Part shown: piece after piece, positions 1 through 8,315 of the stretch
How the letters are laid out: each line of letters starts with the position of its first letter
How positions within the stretch are numbered: position 1 is the first letter of the stretch
Notes under the pieces: generated by a model
Seen by the model: only the letters and a program-made list of their open reading frames with translations
The model's database searches: none
What the model was told of the DNA's origin: nothing
Made by a program: the position numbers and the translations under genes
Origin: Mycobacterium paraense
Lineage (GTDB): Bacteria > Actinomycetota > Actinomycetes > Mycobacteriales > Mycobacteriaceae
Direction of reading: 5' to 3'
NCBI RefSeq assembly: GCF_002101815.1
Contig: NZ_LQPM01000007.1
Location: 124,001 to 188,000, forward strand
DNA length: 64,000 nucleotides

Positions 1-1253
1 CGGCCCTGCGAGTAGTAGGCGTAGAGCGCCACGCGGTCGCCCAGGTCGTGCAGCGCGACGGCGAGGTTGGCGACCGCCGCGCGCTGTTGCTGGTGCACCG
101 TGCGCGCGGCAGTTCCCGGCTCGGCCGCCGAGCCCGACACGTCGAGCAGGAGCAGCACCGACAGGTCCCGGCGGCGGCGCAGGCTGTCGAGGTAGACGGC
201 CTCGTCGGGGACCGAACCGGCGCGCACCTCGACGCGGGCCTCCACCGCGGCGTCGATGTCGATGTCATCGCCCTGCGGCTGACGGTGGCGGCGGTGCAGC
301 CCCATTCCGAGCCGCGACAGCGGCCGCCGCACGCCGATGGCGGCGTCGATCTCCTGGGTCGCCTGCGCCTTGATCGTCGGCTCCACCTCGCGCACGGTGC
401 ACCACGCGGGCCGGTAGCTCTTGCGCGCGGCGTCCCACTCCGGATACCGCACCCCGTCCGCGGCCGCTCTGGCCTCCTCGTCGTCGATGTCCTCGCTCGG
501 GGCCGACGCCAGCGACGAGACGGCGTGCGGGCCGCGGATTGCCGAGTTCGTGCGATGCGTCGGGGTGTCCGCGCCCGGCGGCCCACCGCCGCTGCCGGTC
601 TTGCGCGCGGACGACAGCAGCTTCTTCAACCACTTACCGATGAAGCCGCCCCCGCCGACCGGGCTGGTGAACAGGTCCGGGTCGTCGGAATCGTCGGTCT
701 CACCGTCATCGAGCTCCGCCAGTTCGTGGGTGCCCCCGCCGCGGGGAACGTGCCCGGGTTCCTCGTGGTTTTGTGGCTCGGGCGCGCGGCAGGCCGCCAG
801 GACCTTCGCCGCGCGGATCACGCCGAATTCGGCCGACGGGCCCTCGATCCTCGCGTGCGCCTTGGCTATTCGCAACGACGCCGCGGGCGAGTCACTGCGG
901 CCGGCGATCTCGCGGTCGCCCAACGACGCCAGCAACCCCGGGAGCAGGTCGCCGGTGGCGAGCAGCGCGCGGTGGCCCTCGACCGCGAGGTAGCGCCGGG
1001 CCACCCGGGGATGCCGGAGCAACCGGCGCACCACCCCGGGGTCCAGGCTGCCGGCCGCGATCATCGAGGCCTGCACGGCAACCGACTCGAGTTGCGCGCG
1101 GCCCGGCGCGGCGGCATCGACGTAAATGGTCTGGCCGTCCGTCCAGGAAGGCTCGCCCGGTCGCAGCCCGGCAACCGCCGTCGCGCGGCCCGCCAGCGCG
1201 GAGGCGAACATGCCCAGGGCCTGCATCCGCTCGGAACGAGCGTCGTCCCCCAC
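1..1253 (-). CDS. NorD-like VWA domain protein (partial, 3' end off window)
   Basis: About 417 codons read on the minus strand from a GTG at 1253 (an in-frame ATG lies nine codons later) and run off the left edge. The last visible part carries the MIDAS motif DVSGSAAE at about residue 370, preceded by the hydrophobic strand LSVLLLL, as in von Willebrand A domains. The long N-terminal half, an acidic low-complexity middle and the VWA domain at the C-terminus match the CoxE/NorD activator family. These proteins work with MoxR/NorQ AAA+ ATPases to insert metal or remodel enzymes. The partner ATPase would lie outside the window. It is divergent from the SDR gene at 1361. The family call is fairly safe; the specific target is unknown. 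Confidence 0.75.
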   Translation of the reverse strand, partial: MGDDARSERMQALGMFASALAGRATAVAGLRPGEPSWTDGQTIYVDAAAPGRAQLESVAVQASMIAAGSLDPGVVRRLLRHPRVARRYLAVEGHRALLATGDLLPGLLASLGDREIAGRSDSPAASLRIAKAHARIEGPSAEFGVIRAAKVLAACRAPEPQNHEEPGHVPRGGGTHELAELDDGETDDSDDPDLFTSPVGGGGFIGKWLKKLLSSARKTGSGGGPPGADTPTHRTNSAIRGPHAVSSLASAPSEDIDDEEARAAADGVRYPEWDAARKSYRPAWCTVREVEPTIKAQATQEIDAAIGVRRPLSRLGMGLHRRHRQPQGDDIDIDAAVEARVEVRAGSVPDEAVYLDSLRRRRDLSVLLLLDVSGSAAEPGTAARTVHQQQRAAVANLAVALHDLGDRVALYAYYSQG

Positions 1254-1282
1254 GCTCAACCTCCGAACCCACCGACACTTTG

Positions 1283-1296
1283 ACCAAATATCTGTT
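1283..1296. promoter_or_regulatory. Candidate TetR operator in the divergent VWA/SDR promoter
   Basis: ACCAAATATCTGTT lies between the divergent starts at 1253 and 1361. The reverse complement of the sequence at 5317-5330, upstream of the TetR-type gene, is ACCAAATGTTTGTT, identical at 12 of 14 positions. A motif shared by the first promoter of the cluster and the regulator promoter suggests a common operator. This is inference from repetition only. Confidence 0.45.
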
Positions 1297-1360
1297 CCAC
1301 CGTAGAGTCCGGCCTCACGGCAGTCAATCGACCCGGCCCTCGATTAGTCAGGAGCGCATC

Positions 1361-2335
1361 ATGATTGACTTCACCGGACGGGTGGCGGTGGTCAGCGGCG
1401 CCGGCCGCGGGCTGGGCCGCCTTTACGCGCTGGACCTGGCGCGCCGGGGCGCCGCGGTGGTGGTCAACGACGTCGGCGGCTCGATGCACGGTGACGGCGC
1501 CGACTCCGGCGTCGCCGACGAAGTGGTCGCCGAGATCGCGGCAGCGGGCGGCGCGGCCATCGCCTCGTATGACTCGGTGGACCGCCCCGCGGGCGGCCAG
1601 GCGGTCGTGGACGCGGCGGTCGACGCGTTCGGCCGCCTCGACGCCGTGGTCAGCAACGCGGGGATCTTCGGCACCGTGCCATTCGAGGACCTCTCGGCCG
1701 ACGAGTGGGCGCGGATGTTGCGCGTGCACCTGGACGGCGGCTTTTACCTGGCCCAGCCCGCATATCGCGTCATGAAGCGCAACGGCGGCGGGAGGTTCGT
1801 GTTCATCTCGTCCTCGGCCGGAATCTTCGGCCAGCCGATGGAGGCCCACTACGCCGCGGCCAAGGCCGGTCTGGTCGGGCTGACCAACGTGATCGCGATC
1901 GAAGGCGAGGCGGACGGAATCCTCGCCAATTCGGTTATGCCCACCGGGTTTTCGCGCATGGTCGCCGAGACCGTCGGCGACGAGAAGTTTCTCGCCGAAT
2001 CCGGCTTCATGCGGGCCATCCGTCCGGAACTCGTCGTGCCGCTGGTGACGTTCCTGGCCAGCACGGCCTGCACGTTCACCCACCGGAACTATTCGGCCGC
2101 GGCCGGACGCTACGCGCGGGTGTTCGTGGGGCTCACCGAAGGCTGGCTGGCCGACGCCGACGACCCGCCGACGGCCGAAGACATCCAGGCGCACCTCGAG
2201 GAGATCTCGTCCACGGAGAAGTTCATCGTGCCCGCATCCATCGTCGACGAGGTACTGGAAGTGTGCGCGCGGCGCGGCGTCAGCGCCATGCCGGGCAACG
2301 CCGAAGTCGCATTCCCGGAACCACGGGGCGACTGA
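1361..2335 (+). CDS. SDR family oxidoreductase, MFE2/HSD17B4-like hydroxyacyl-CoA dehydrogenase
   Basis: 324 aa. It starts at ATG 1361 with GGAG at 1351; longer upstream reading is a frame artefact. The N-terminus has the NAD(P) glycine motif SGAGRGLGR followed by VVVNDVGG, a pairing typical of the dehydrogenase unit of peroxisomal-type multifunctional enzyme 2 (17-beta-HSD type 4). The catalytic serine strand ISSSAG and Y164-xxx-K168 are present. The likely reaction is NAD-dependent oxidation of a 3-hydroxyacyl-CoA, possibly with a ring or steroid-like acyl group. It is the first gene of a run with two acyl-CoA dehydrogenases, consistent with a dedicated beta-oxidation branch. The substrate is unknown. 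Confidence 0.85.
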   Translation: MIDFTGRVAVVSGAGRGLGRLYALDLARRGAAVVVNDVGGSMHGDGADSGVADEVVAEIAAAGGAAIASYDSVDRPAGGQAVVDAAVDAFGRLDAVVSNAGIFGTVPFEDLSADEWARMLRVHLDGGFYLAQPAYRVMKRNGGGRFVFISSSAGIFGQPMEAHYAAAKAGLVGLTNVIAIEGEADGILANSVMPTGFSRMVAETVGDEKFLAESGFMRAIRPELVVPLVTFLASTACTFTHRNYSAAAGRYARVFVGLTEGWLADADDPPTAEDIQAHLEEISSTEKFIVPASIVDEVLEVCARRGVSAMPGNAEVAFPEPRGD

Positions 2336-2378
2336 GCGTTATTGACCCGCTATCTGCGCCAACGTAGTGTCCGGAAAA

Positions 2379-3536
2379 ATGGATTTCTCCTATCCCTCGG
2401 AAGTGGAAGAGTTCCGCGCCGAGCTGCGCGACTGGCTGTCGGCGAACCTGACCGCCGAGCTGGTGGCCGCGCGCAGGCCGCCCGGCCGCGACGACGCGGC
2501 GATCGAGCTGCTGCGGGCCTGGAGCCGGACGATGGCCGACGCGGGGTGGGCCGCGGTCTCCTGGCCGCGCGAGTACGGCGGCCGCGGCGCGACCGTCCTC
2601 GAACAGCTGGTCTACACCGAGGAGACCACCCGCGCGCGAGCACCGATGCCGCTCAACGTCATTGGGATGAACAACATCGCCCCCGCGATCATGCAGTACG
2701 GCACCGAGGACCAGAAGACGACGCTGCTCCCCCGCATGATGCGCGCCGACGACATCTGGTGCCAGGGAATGTCGGAGCCCGAAGCGGGATCCGATCTGGC
2801 CGCCTTGCGCACCCGCGCGGTGCGCTGTGCCGGTCCGCAAGGCGACGACTTCGTGGTCAACGGCCAGAAGATCTGGACCTCGCTGGGGCACCGGGCGCAT
2901 TGGTGCCAGCTGTACGTGCGCACCGACCCCGACGCCCCGAAGCACCAGGGGATCTCCTGCCTGATCGTGGACATGACGCTGCCCGGCATCGAGGTCCGCC
3001 CGCTCGTCACGCTCAACGGCGACACCGATTTCGCCGAGGTGTTTTTCCACGACGTGCGGGTGCCTGCCGACGCACTGCTGGGTCCGCTCAACGCCGGCTG
3101 GCAGGTCGCGACCACCACGCTCAGCCACGAGCGCGCCGGGGCGGCGCGCCTTTACGCGGAGATGCAGGTGCGGCTGGAGGAAATGGTGGACGACATCGCC
3201 GCCCAAAGCGGCGCCCTGGACGACCCGGTGGTCCTGCGGCGCCTCGGCGAAATCGCCGTCCGGATCAAGTATCTCGAGGTGCTCTGCCAGCGGTCGATCT
3301 CGGCGACGCTGCACGGCGGCGACCCGTTCGCGTCGGCCAGCCTCGCCAAGACCGTCTGGGGGGAGATCGGACAGGACATGGCCGCCCTCGCCTTCGACGT
3401 GCTCGGCACCGGCGGCGCCAACGCCGCGTGGGCCAACTACCGGCTCACCTCACGGTCGCTGACCATCGCGGGCGGAACGACCCAGATCAACAAGAACATC
3501 ACCGCGCAGCGGGTACTGGGATTGCCGCGCAAATGA
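2379..3536 (+). CDS. Acyl-CoA dehydrogenase, putative catalytic subunit
   Basis: 385 aa from ATG 2379; a GTG four codons earlier at 2367 is possible. The FAD/substrate motif GMSEPEAGSDL is in the middle third, and the C-terminal segment AGGTTQINKNITAQRVLGLP is typical of mycobacterial FadE proteins. A glutamate in SHERAG sits where isovaleryl-CoA-type dehydrogenases keep their catalytic base. The MCAD-type position reads AGGT and lacks one. The stop overlaps the next start (ATGA at 3533-3536). It probably oxidises an acyl-CoA to the 2-enoyl-CoA as one half of a heteromeric enzyme with its neighbour. Confidence 0.9.
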   Translation: MDFSYPSEVEEFRAELRDWLSANLTAELVAARRPPGRDDAAIELLRAWSRTMADAGWAAVSWPREYGGRGATVLEQLVYTEETTRARAPMPLNVIGMNNIAPAIMQYGTEDQKTTLLPRMMRADDIWCQGMSEPEAGSDLAALRTRAVRCAGPQGDDFVVNGQKIWTSLGHRAHWCQLYVRTDPDAPKHQGISCLIVDMTLPGIEVRPLVTLNGDTDFAEVFFHDVRVPADALLGPLNAGWQVATTTLSHERAGAARLYAEMQVRLEEMVDDIAAQSGALDDPVVLRRLGEIAVRIKYLEVLCQRSISATLHGGDPFASASLAKTVWGEIGQDMAALAFDVLGTGGANAAWANYRLTSRSLTIAGGTTQINKNITAQRVLGLPRK

Positions 3537-4612
3537 ACCTCGAACTCACCGACGAGCAGGCCGCGCTGCGCGACACCACGCGGCGCTTTCTGGCTGAGAA
3601 GGCGCCGATTTCGGGGCACGTGCGCGAGCTGCTCGACGATCCGACCGGCGTCGACCAATCCGTCTGGCGCGGCCTGGCCGACCTCGGGGTGACCGGGTTG
3701 CTGGTGCCGGAGCAACACGGCGGCGCCGGGATGACGATGGTCGAGGCCGGCGTGGTCGCCGAAGAGTTGGGCGCCGCGCTGCATCCGGGGCCGTGGTTGT
3801 CGACCGCGGTCGCCGCGGCGCGCACGCTGACGCGGCTGCACGGCGGCGACAGTGCCGCAACGATTCTCGCCGGGATCGCCGACGGGACCACGATCGCCAC
3901 CGTCGGCTTTCTGGATTCACCGCGGGGCGACGACGCCGTTCTGCGCGGCGAGATCGCCGGCGTGACCGACGCCGCGGCGGCCGATACCTTGCTGGTGCTC
4001 GCCGCAGACCGAGCAGGCACAGGACTTTTCGCGGTGAGGACCGACTCCCCCGGCATTTCGGTGACTCCCGAGCCCGCAATCGACCAGACCCGCAAGCGGT
4101 TCCGGGTCGCCTTCGACGGCGCGCCCGCGCACCGGCTGGCCACAGCGCCACCGGATGCGGTCGCGGCCATCGTCGACGACGTGCTCATCGCGACCGCCGC
4201 CGACGCGCTCGGCGCAGCGCGGGCCGTCATGCAGCTCGCCGTCGAATACGCGAAAGTCAGAAAGCAATTCGGTCAGGTCATCGGTTCGTTCCAGGCGGTT
4301 CAGCACCTGTGCGTCGACATGTATGAGACCGTCGAACTCGCCCGCAGCGGGGTCATCCACGCGCTCTGGGCGGCCGACAACGCCGGCGCCGAGGAGCGCC
4401 ACCTGTCCGCACTGCGGGCCAAGGCGTTCGCCGGGCGGCTGGCCTCGGTGGGCGACACCGCGATCCAGGTCTTCGGCGGCATCGGTTACACCTGGGAGCA
4501 CGATGCCCATCTCTACCTCAAGCGCCTGCTGAGCTGGAGCGGGTTTCTCGGTGGGCCCGACCGTTACCTCACGGAAGTCGGTGCGCGCCTTGCCAAGAGA
4601 GGTCGGCAGTGA
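3533..4612 (+). CDS. Acyl-CoA dehydrogenase, putative non-catalytic partner subunit
   Basis: 359 aa, shorter than its neighbour and translationally coupled to it by a 4-bp overlap. The N-terminal helical domain begins with LTDEQAALRDTTRRFL. The C-terminal domain has RKQFGQVIGSFQAVQH and the FAD-contacting FGGIGYTWEHDAHLYLKR. The helix where isovaleryl-type enzymes carry the catalytic glutamate reads ALGAARAV, with no glutamate. Adjacent FadE genes in which only one member keeps the base are known from steroid side-chain and ring degradation as alpha2-beta2 dehydrogenases, so an obligate complex with the 2379 gene is inferred. The middle of the protein diverges most. Confidence 0.88.
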   Translation: MNLELTDEQAALRDTTRRFLAEKAPISGHVRELLDDPTGVDQSVWRGLADLGVTGLLVPEQHGGAGMTMVEAGVVAEELGAALHPGPWLSTAVAAARTLTRLHGGDSAATILAGIADGTTIATVGFLDSPRGDDAVLRGEIAGVTDAAAADTLLVLAADRAGTGLFAVRTDSPGISVTPEPAIDQTRKRFRVAFDGAPAHRLATAPPDAVAAIVDDVLIATAADALGAARAVMQLAVEYAKVRKQFGQVIGSFQAVQHLCVDMYETVELARSGVIHALWAADNAGAEERHLSALRAKAFAGRLASVGDTAIQVFGGIGYTWEHDAHLYLKRLLSWSGFLGGPDRYLTEVGARLAKRGRQ

Positions 4613-5259
4613 TGGACATCGACTACCTGCTCACCGCGACGCCGTCGGCGCGCAAGTCGCTCGACTTGGCGGCGCCCGTCGACCTCGGGGAAATCCGGGA
4701 CTGCCTGCGCATCGGTTTGCAGGCGGCCAACGGCTCCAACCAACAGTCCTGGCGGTGGCTGGTGATCACCGGCGCCTCGCTGCGGGCCCAGATCGCCGCG
4801 CTGTACCGGGAGGCCTACCTGCTGCGCGTGGGAGGGCAGCTGCTCGCCGACCTGCTGCCGGCCGGCACGCCGGAAAGCCGCATCATGTCGTCGACGGAGT
4901 GGCTGGTCGAGAACATGGCGAACGTGCCGCTGCTGGTAATCCCTTGCTATGAGGCCTACCTCCCGCGCATCGACGGCGACGAGTCTTTTCACCGGGCGAC
5001 CCTGTACGGCTCGATCTTCCCGGCGGTGTGGAACTTTCAGCTCGCCCTGCACACCCGCGGATACGGCACCTGCATCACGACCCTGCACCTGCACCGCGAA
5101 GAGGAGGTCCGCAGCCTGCTCGGCATCCCGCAGGCCTACACCCAGGGCTGCCTGCTGCCGGTGGGGCGCCTGCGCGCCGGACGCACCTTTTCGCCGGCCC
5201 GCCGGCGGCCCGTCGACGAGGTCGTCGCACGCGACGGCTGGGACGGCCCCCCGCTCTAG
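4612..5259 (+). CDS. Nitroreductase family protein
   Basis: 215 aa from ATG 4612; a GTG one codon earlier overlaps the preceding stop. The N-terminus has the nitroreductase-fold FMN segment with the Asn/Ser-rich turn ANGSNQQSWRW. A later helix reads GSIFPAVWNFQLALHTRGYGTC, split by a loop, and the end has the expected PVGRL strand. These are flavin enzymes that reduce quinones, enones or nitro groups with NAD(P)H. Its place after two FadE genes suggests reduction of a double bond in the same pathway. The four genes from 1361 overlap or nearly touch and are probably one transcript. Confidence 0.8.
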   Translation: MDIDYLLTATPSARKSLDLAAPVDLGEIRDCLRIGLQAANGSNQQSWRWLVITGASLRAQIAALYREAYLLRVGGQLLADLLPAGTPESRIMSSTEWLVENMANVPLLVIPCYEAYLPRIDGDESFHRATLYGSIFPAVWNFQLALHTRGYGTCITTLHLHREEEVRSLLGIPQAYTQGCLLPVGRLRAGRTFSPARRRPVDEVVARDGWDGPPL

Positions 5260-5316
5260 AATGGCTCTGCCACCTCGTCTTGCAGCGGTTTCGGTTTCGG
5301 CGGTCTGATAGCCTTC

Positions 5317-5330
5317 AACAAACATTTGGT
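5317..5330. promoter_or_regulatory. Candidate operator of the double-TetR gene
   Basis: AACAAACATTTGGT with a following T forms an imperfect inverted repeat around CAAACATTTG, 66 bp before the start at 5396. Its reverse complement matches the motif at 1283-1296 in 12 of 14 positions. It fits autoregulation by the TetR-type protein and co-regulation of the upstream cluster. Confidence 0.45.
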
Positions 5331-5395
5331 TCGGCGAGAGGACGAATGCGTATGTTCGCGAATCCGCAATCGTCCGGATCTGCGCACCGCTGATC

Positions 5396-6676
5396 ATGGC
5401 CAAAGCGGGGCCATTGCGCGTGGGCGCCGCCGACGACACCGGAACGCGCCGCACCGAAATCCTGCAGACCGCGGCGTCGTTGATCGCGTCCTCCGGACTG
5501 CGCACGTCGTTGCAGGAGATCGCCGACGCGGCAGGCATTCTCCCCGGCAGCCTCTATCACCATTTCGAGTCCAAAGAGGCGATCCTCGTCGAGCTGATCC
5601 GCCGCTACCAGGACGACCTGAACCGGATCGGACAAACGGCGCAGGCGCGACTGGATGAACCGGACGAACGACCGGCGTCGGAGAAGATCGTCGAGCTGGG
5701 GTCGGCGATCGCCCATTGCGCCGTGCAGCACGGGGCCGCGCTGCAGATGTCGTTCTACGAGGGGCCGAACGACGATCCCGAGCTGATGAAGCTGACCCAG
5801 GAGGCGCCCAACGCGGTGCAGGAGGCGATGCTGCAAACGCTGCGCGCCGGCAGGTGGAGCGGCTACATCAAGCCCGACATCGACCTGCCCACGCTGGCCG
5901 ACCGGATCTGCCAGACGATGCTGCAGGTCGGGCTCGCGGTCATGCGGCACACCGCCCCGGCCGACCAGGTGGCCCGGCTGCTGTGCCGGATCATGCTGGA
6001 CGGCCTGGCCGCCAAGCCGCCGACGGACGCGGCGTTGGATCGGTCCAGCGCCTTCGCGGCCGCCTGCGACGTGATCGACACGTGGGCCGACGACAGCGAA
6101 GCCGATCCCGACGACAAGGCGGCCCGCGTCCTCGCCGTGGCACGAACGGAGTTCGGCCGCAAAGGGTATGAGGTCACGACCATCAGGGACATCGCGGCGG
6201 CGGCCGGACTCGGCACCGGAACGGTGTACCGGGTGATCGGCTCCAAGGACGAACTCCTCGCCTCGATCATGGAATCCTTCGGGCGCAAGGTCGAGGCGGG
6301 GTGGGTCGGCGTCCTGCGCTCGGACTCCACGGCCATCGAGAAACTCGACGCGCTCAGCTGGGTCAACGTCAACGCGCTCGACCGGTTCTCCGACGAGTTC
6401 AGGATTCAGCTCGCCTGGATGCGGCAGTCGCCGCCGAACACGCCCAACCCCGGTTGGCTGTACGCTACCCGGCTCCGGCAGATGAAATCTCTGCTGTCCG
6501 AAGGCATCCGGGCGGGCGATATCAGGATCGACGCCCCGTCCACCACGATGCTGGCGCGGTGCGTCATCGGCCTGCAGTGGATACCGGAGAACATCCTGCG
6601 CGCCGTCGGCAAGCGCGCGGCGCTGGTGCATGTCCGCGACACCGTCCTGCGCGGAGCCGCGGTTCGCCGCACCTAG
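5396..6676 (+). CDS. TetR/AcrR family regulator with two DNA-binding domains
   Basis: 426 aa, about twice the family norm of roughly 200. The first helix-turn-helix near residues 20-65 reads SLQEIADAAGILPGSLYHHF. A second at about residues 245-290 reads TTIRDIAAAAGLGTGTVYRVIG. Each is followed by an all-helical ligand-type segment, so the protein is a fused tandem of two TetR units. It lies in the direction of the catabolic cluster, 136 bp after the nitroreductase gene, and has a motif in its promoter that recurs before the first SDR gene. It is most likely the local repressor, released by a pathway CoA ester or substrate. Confidence 0.88.
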   Translation: MAKAGPLRVGAADDTGTRRTEILQTAASLIASSGLRTSLQEIADAAGILPGSLYHHFESKEAILVELIRRYQDDLNRIGQTAQARLDEPDERPASEKIVELGSAIAHCAVQHGAALQMSFYEGPNDDPELMKLTQEAPNAVQEAMLQTLRAGRWSGYIKPDIDLPTLADRICQTMLQVGLAVMRHTAPADQVARLLCRIMLDGLAAKPPTDAALDRSSAFAAACDVIDTWADDSEADPDDKAARVLAVARTEFGRKGYEVTTIRDIAAAAGLGTGTVYRVIGSKDELLASIMESFGRKVEAGWVGVLRSDSTAIEKLDALSWVNVNALDRFSDEFRIQLAWMRQSPPNTPNPGWLYATRLRQMKSLLSEGIRAGDIRIDAPSTTMLARCVIGLQWIPENILRAVGKRAALVHVRDTVLRGAAVRRT

Positions 6677-6690
6677 GTATTGAACCTAAT

Positions 6691-6709
6691 AACTGTTACC
6701 CATACAGTT
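6691..6709. promoter_or_regulatory. Inverted repeat before the second SDR gene
   Basis: AACTGT and ACAGTT are perfect 6-bp arms separated by seven bases, located 45 bp upstream of the ATG at 6754. The symmetry fits a repressor site. It differs in sequence from the 1283/5317 motif, so a different regulator, or the second DNA-binding domain of the TetR protein, is possible. Confidence 0.35.
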
Positions 6710-6753
6710 GGTCGGTTAGAACCGGATTGGCAGAGAACGAGAAGGGGATTTCC

Positions 6754-7596
6754 ATGACTATCGTCGATCGGTTGCGCTACGACGGCAAACGCGCTCTCGT
6801 CGTTGGCGGCGCCACCGGGATGGGCGCCGCGGCGGCCAAGTCGGCGGCCGAGCTCGGAGCCGAAGTCATCGTGATGGACTACGCGCCGGTGAGCTACGAC
6901 GTCGCCAAGTCCATCCAGGTGGACCTGCGCGACCCCGCCTCGATCGACGCCGCGATCGAGCAGCTGGACGGCCCCATCCATGCCCTGTTCTCGGCCGCCG
7001 GCATCGCCGACGGCACGACAGACCTGATGGCGATCAACTTCGTCGGCCACCGCCACCTCATCGACCGCCTGCTCGAGAAGAACCAGCTTCCCTCGGGCTC
7101 GTCGATCTGCTTCATCTCCTCGGTGGCCGGCATGGGCTGGGAGAACGACCTGGAGCTGCTGACGGAGTTCCTCGCCACGCCGGACTTCGCTTCGGCGCAG
7201 GAGTGGGTCAAGGCGCACGAATCGGAAGGCATCATCCACTACGGGTTCAGCAAGAAGGTCGTCAACGCCTACGTGGCGACGCAGGGCTACCCACTGCTGA
7301 AGAAGGGCATCCGGATCAACGCGATCTGCCCGGGTCCCACCGACACCCCGCTGGCCCAGGCCAACGCCGACCTCTGGCTCACCTTCGCCCAGGACTACCG
7401 CGACGAGACCGGCTCCAAGGTGCACACCCCGGAGCAGATGGGCGACGTGATGGCGTTTTTGAACAGCGCCGCCGCCTTCGGCATCAACGGCATCACGCTG
7501 CTTGTGGACTACGGGCACACGATGGCGTCGCTGACCGGGGCCTACCCGCCGGGCAAGCCGATCATCGACCTGATCATGGGGCGCGTGAAGCTCTAG
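6754..7596 (+). CDS. SDR family oxidoreductase (coniferyl-alcohol/3-alpha-HSD-like)
   Basis: 280 aa; the start at ATG 6754 has GAAGGGGA upstream. The N-terminal cofactor motif is GGATGMGA, followed by a short acidic strand end MDYAP that suggests NAD preference. The catalytic residues are in ISSVAG and in YGFSK (YxxxK). A long insertion between the serine and the tyrosine is typical of the 3-alpha-hydroxysteroid/coniferyl alcohol dehydrogenase branch. It probably oxidises a secondary alcohol. It follows the TetR gene by 77 bp with its own inverted repeat, so it may be a separate but co-regulated transcript. Confidence 0.8.
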   Translation: MTIVDRLRYDGKRALVVGGATGMGAAAAKSAAELGAEVIVMDYAPVSYDVAKSIQVDLRDPASIDAAIEQLDGPIHALFSAAGIADGTTDLMAINFVGHRHLIDRLLEKNQLPSGSSICFISSVAGMGWENDLELLTEFLATPDFASAQEWVKAHESEGIIHYGFSKKVVNAYVATQGYPLLKKGIRINAICPGPTDTPLAQANADLWLTFAQDYRDETGSKVHTPEQMGDVMAFLNSAAAFGINGITLLVDYGHTMASLTGAYPPGKPIIDLIMGRVKL

Positions 7597-7673
7597 TGGC
7601 GATCGCGAGCGCGGCGTAGCCGGGCGACGCGGGTCGCCACGATCGGTATTGGCGGGCCGGTACCGTCGGGGGC

Positions 7674-8315
7674 ATGGCACGGATCATCGTCATCGGCGGC
7701 CACGGCAAGGTCGCGCTGCAGCTGGCCCGCATCCTGACCGACCGCGGCGACGAGGTGAAGTCGGTCTTCCGCAACCCTGACCACTCCGACGATGTCGCCG
7801 CGACCGGCGCGCAGCCGGTGGTCGCCGACATCGAACACCTGGACACCGACGCGCTCGCAGGGCTGCTGGCGGGTCACGACGCCGTCGTCTTCTCCGCGGG
7901 AGCGGGCGGCGGCAACCCGGCGCGGACGTACGCCGTCGACCGCGACGCCGCCATCCGGGTGATCGACGCCGCCGAGCGGGCGGGCGTCGCGCGGTTCGTG
8001 ATGGTCTCCTACTTCGGGGCGGGCCCGGATCACGGTGTGCCAAGCGACAATTCGTTCTTCCCGTACGCGGAGGCCAAGGCGGCGGCGGACGCGCATCTGC
8101 GCGCCAGCGGCCTGCAGTGGACCGTGCTGGGGCCGGGCCGGCTCACCCTGGACCCGCCGACCGGCCGGATCGTCGTCGGCGAGGGCAAAGGCGAGGTCTC
8201 CCGGGCGGACGTCGCGCTCGTGGTGGCCGCGGCGCTGCGCGACGACTCGACCGTCGGCCGAACCATCGACTTCAACAACGGTGACATCCCCATCGCCGAG
8301 GCGCTGGGCAGATGA
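7674..8315 (+). CDS. Atypical SDR, NAD(P)H-binding protein
   Basis: 213 aa. The N-terminus has GGHGKVALQLARIL (GxxGxxG type), placing it in the NmrA/YwnB-like group of one-domain atypical SDRs. The region PYAEAKAAADAHLRASGL keeps a YxxxK pair, followed by a WTVLGPGRL strand. Such proteins act as NAD(P)H-dependent reductases or redox sensors. The gene overlaps the P450-like gene by four bases (ATGA at 8312), so the two are co-translated and may act on the same molecule. Confidence 0.8.
   Translation: MARIIVIGGHGKVALQLARILTDRGDEVKSVFRNPDHSDDVAATGAQPVVADIEHLDTDALAGLLAGHDAVVFSAGAGGGNPARTYAVDRDAAIRVIDAAERAGVARFVMVSYFGAGPDHGVPSDNSFFPYAEAKAAADAHLRASGLQWTVLGPGRLTLDPPTGRIVVGEGKGEVSRADVALVVAAALRDDSTVGRTIDFNNGDIPIAEALGR

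Noticed and set aside
48..1283. Long plus-strand open frame opposite the VWA gene
   Set aside because: Arg/Ala/Gly-rich without a domain; the minus strand gives a clear VWA MIDAS motif. It is a high-GC shadow.
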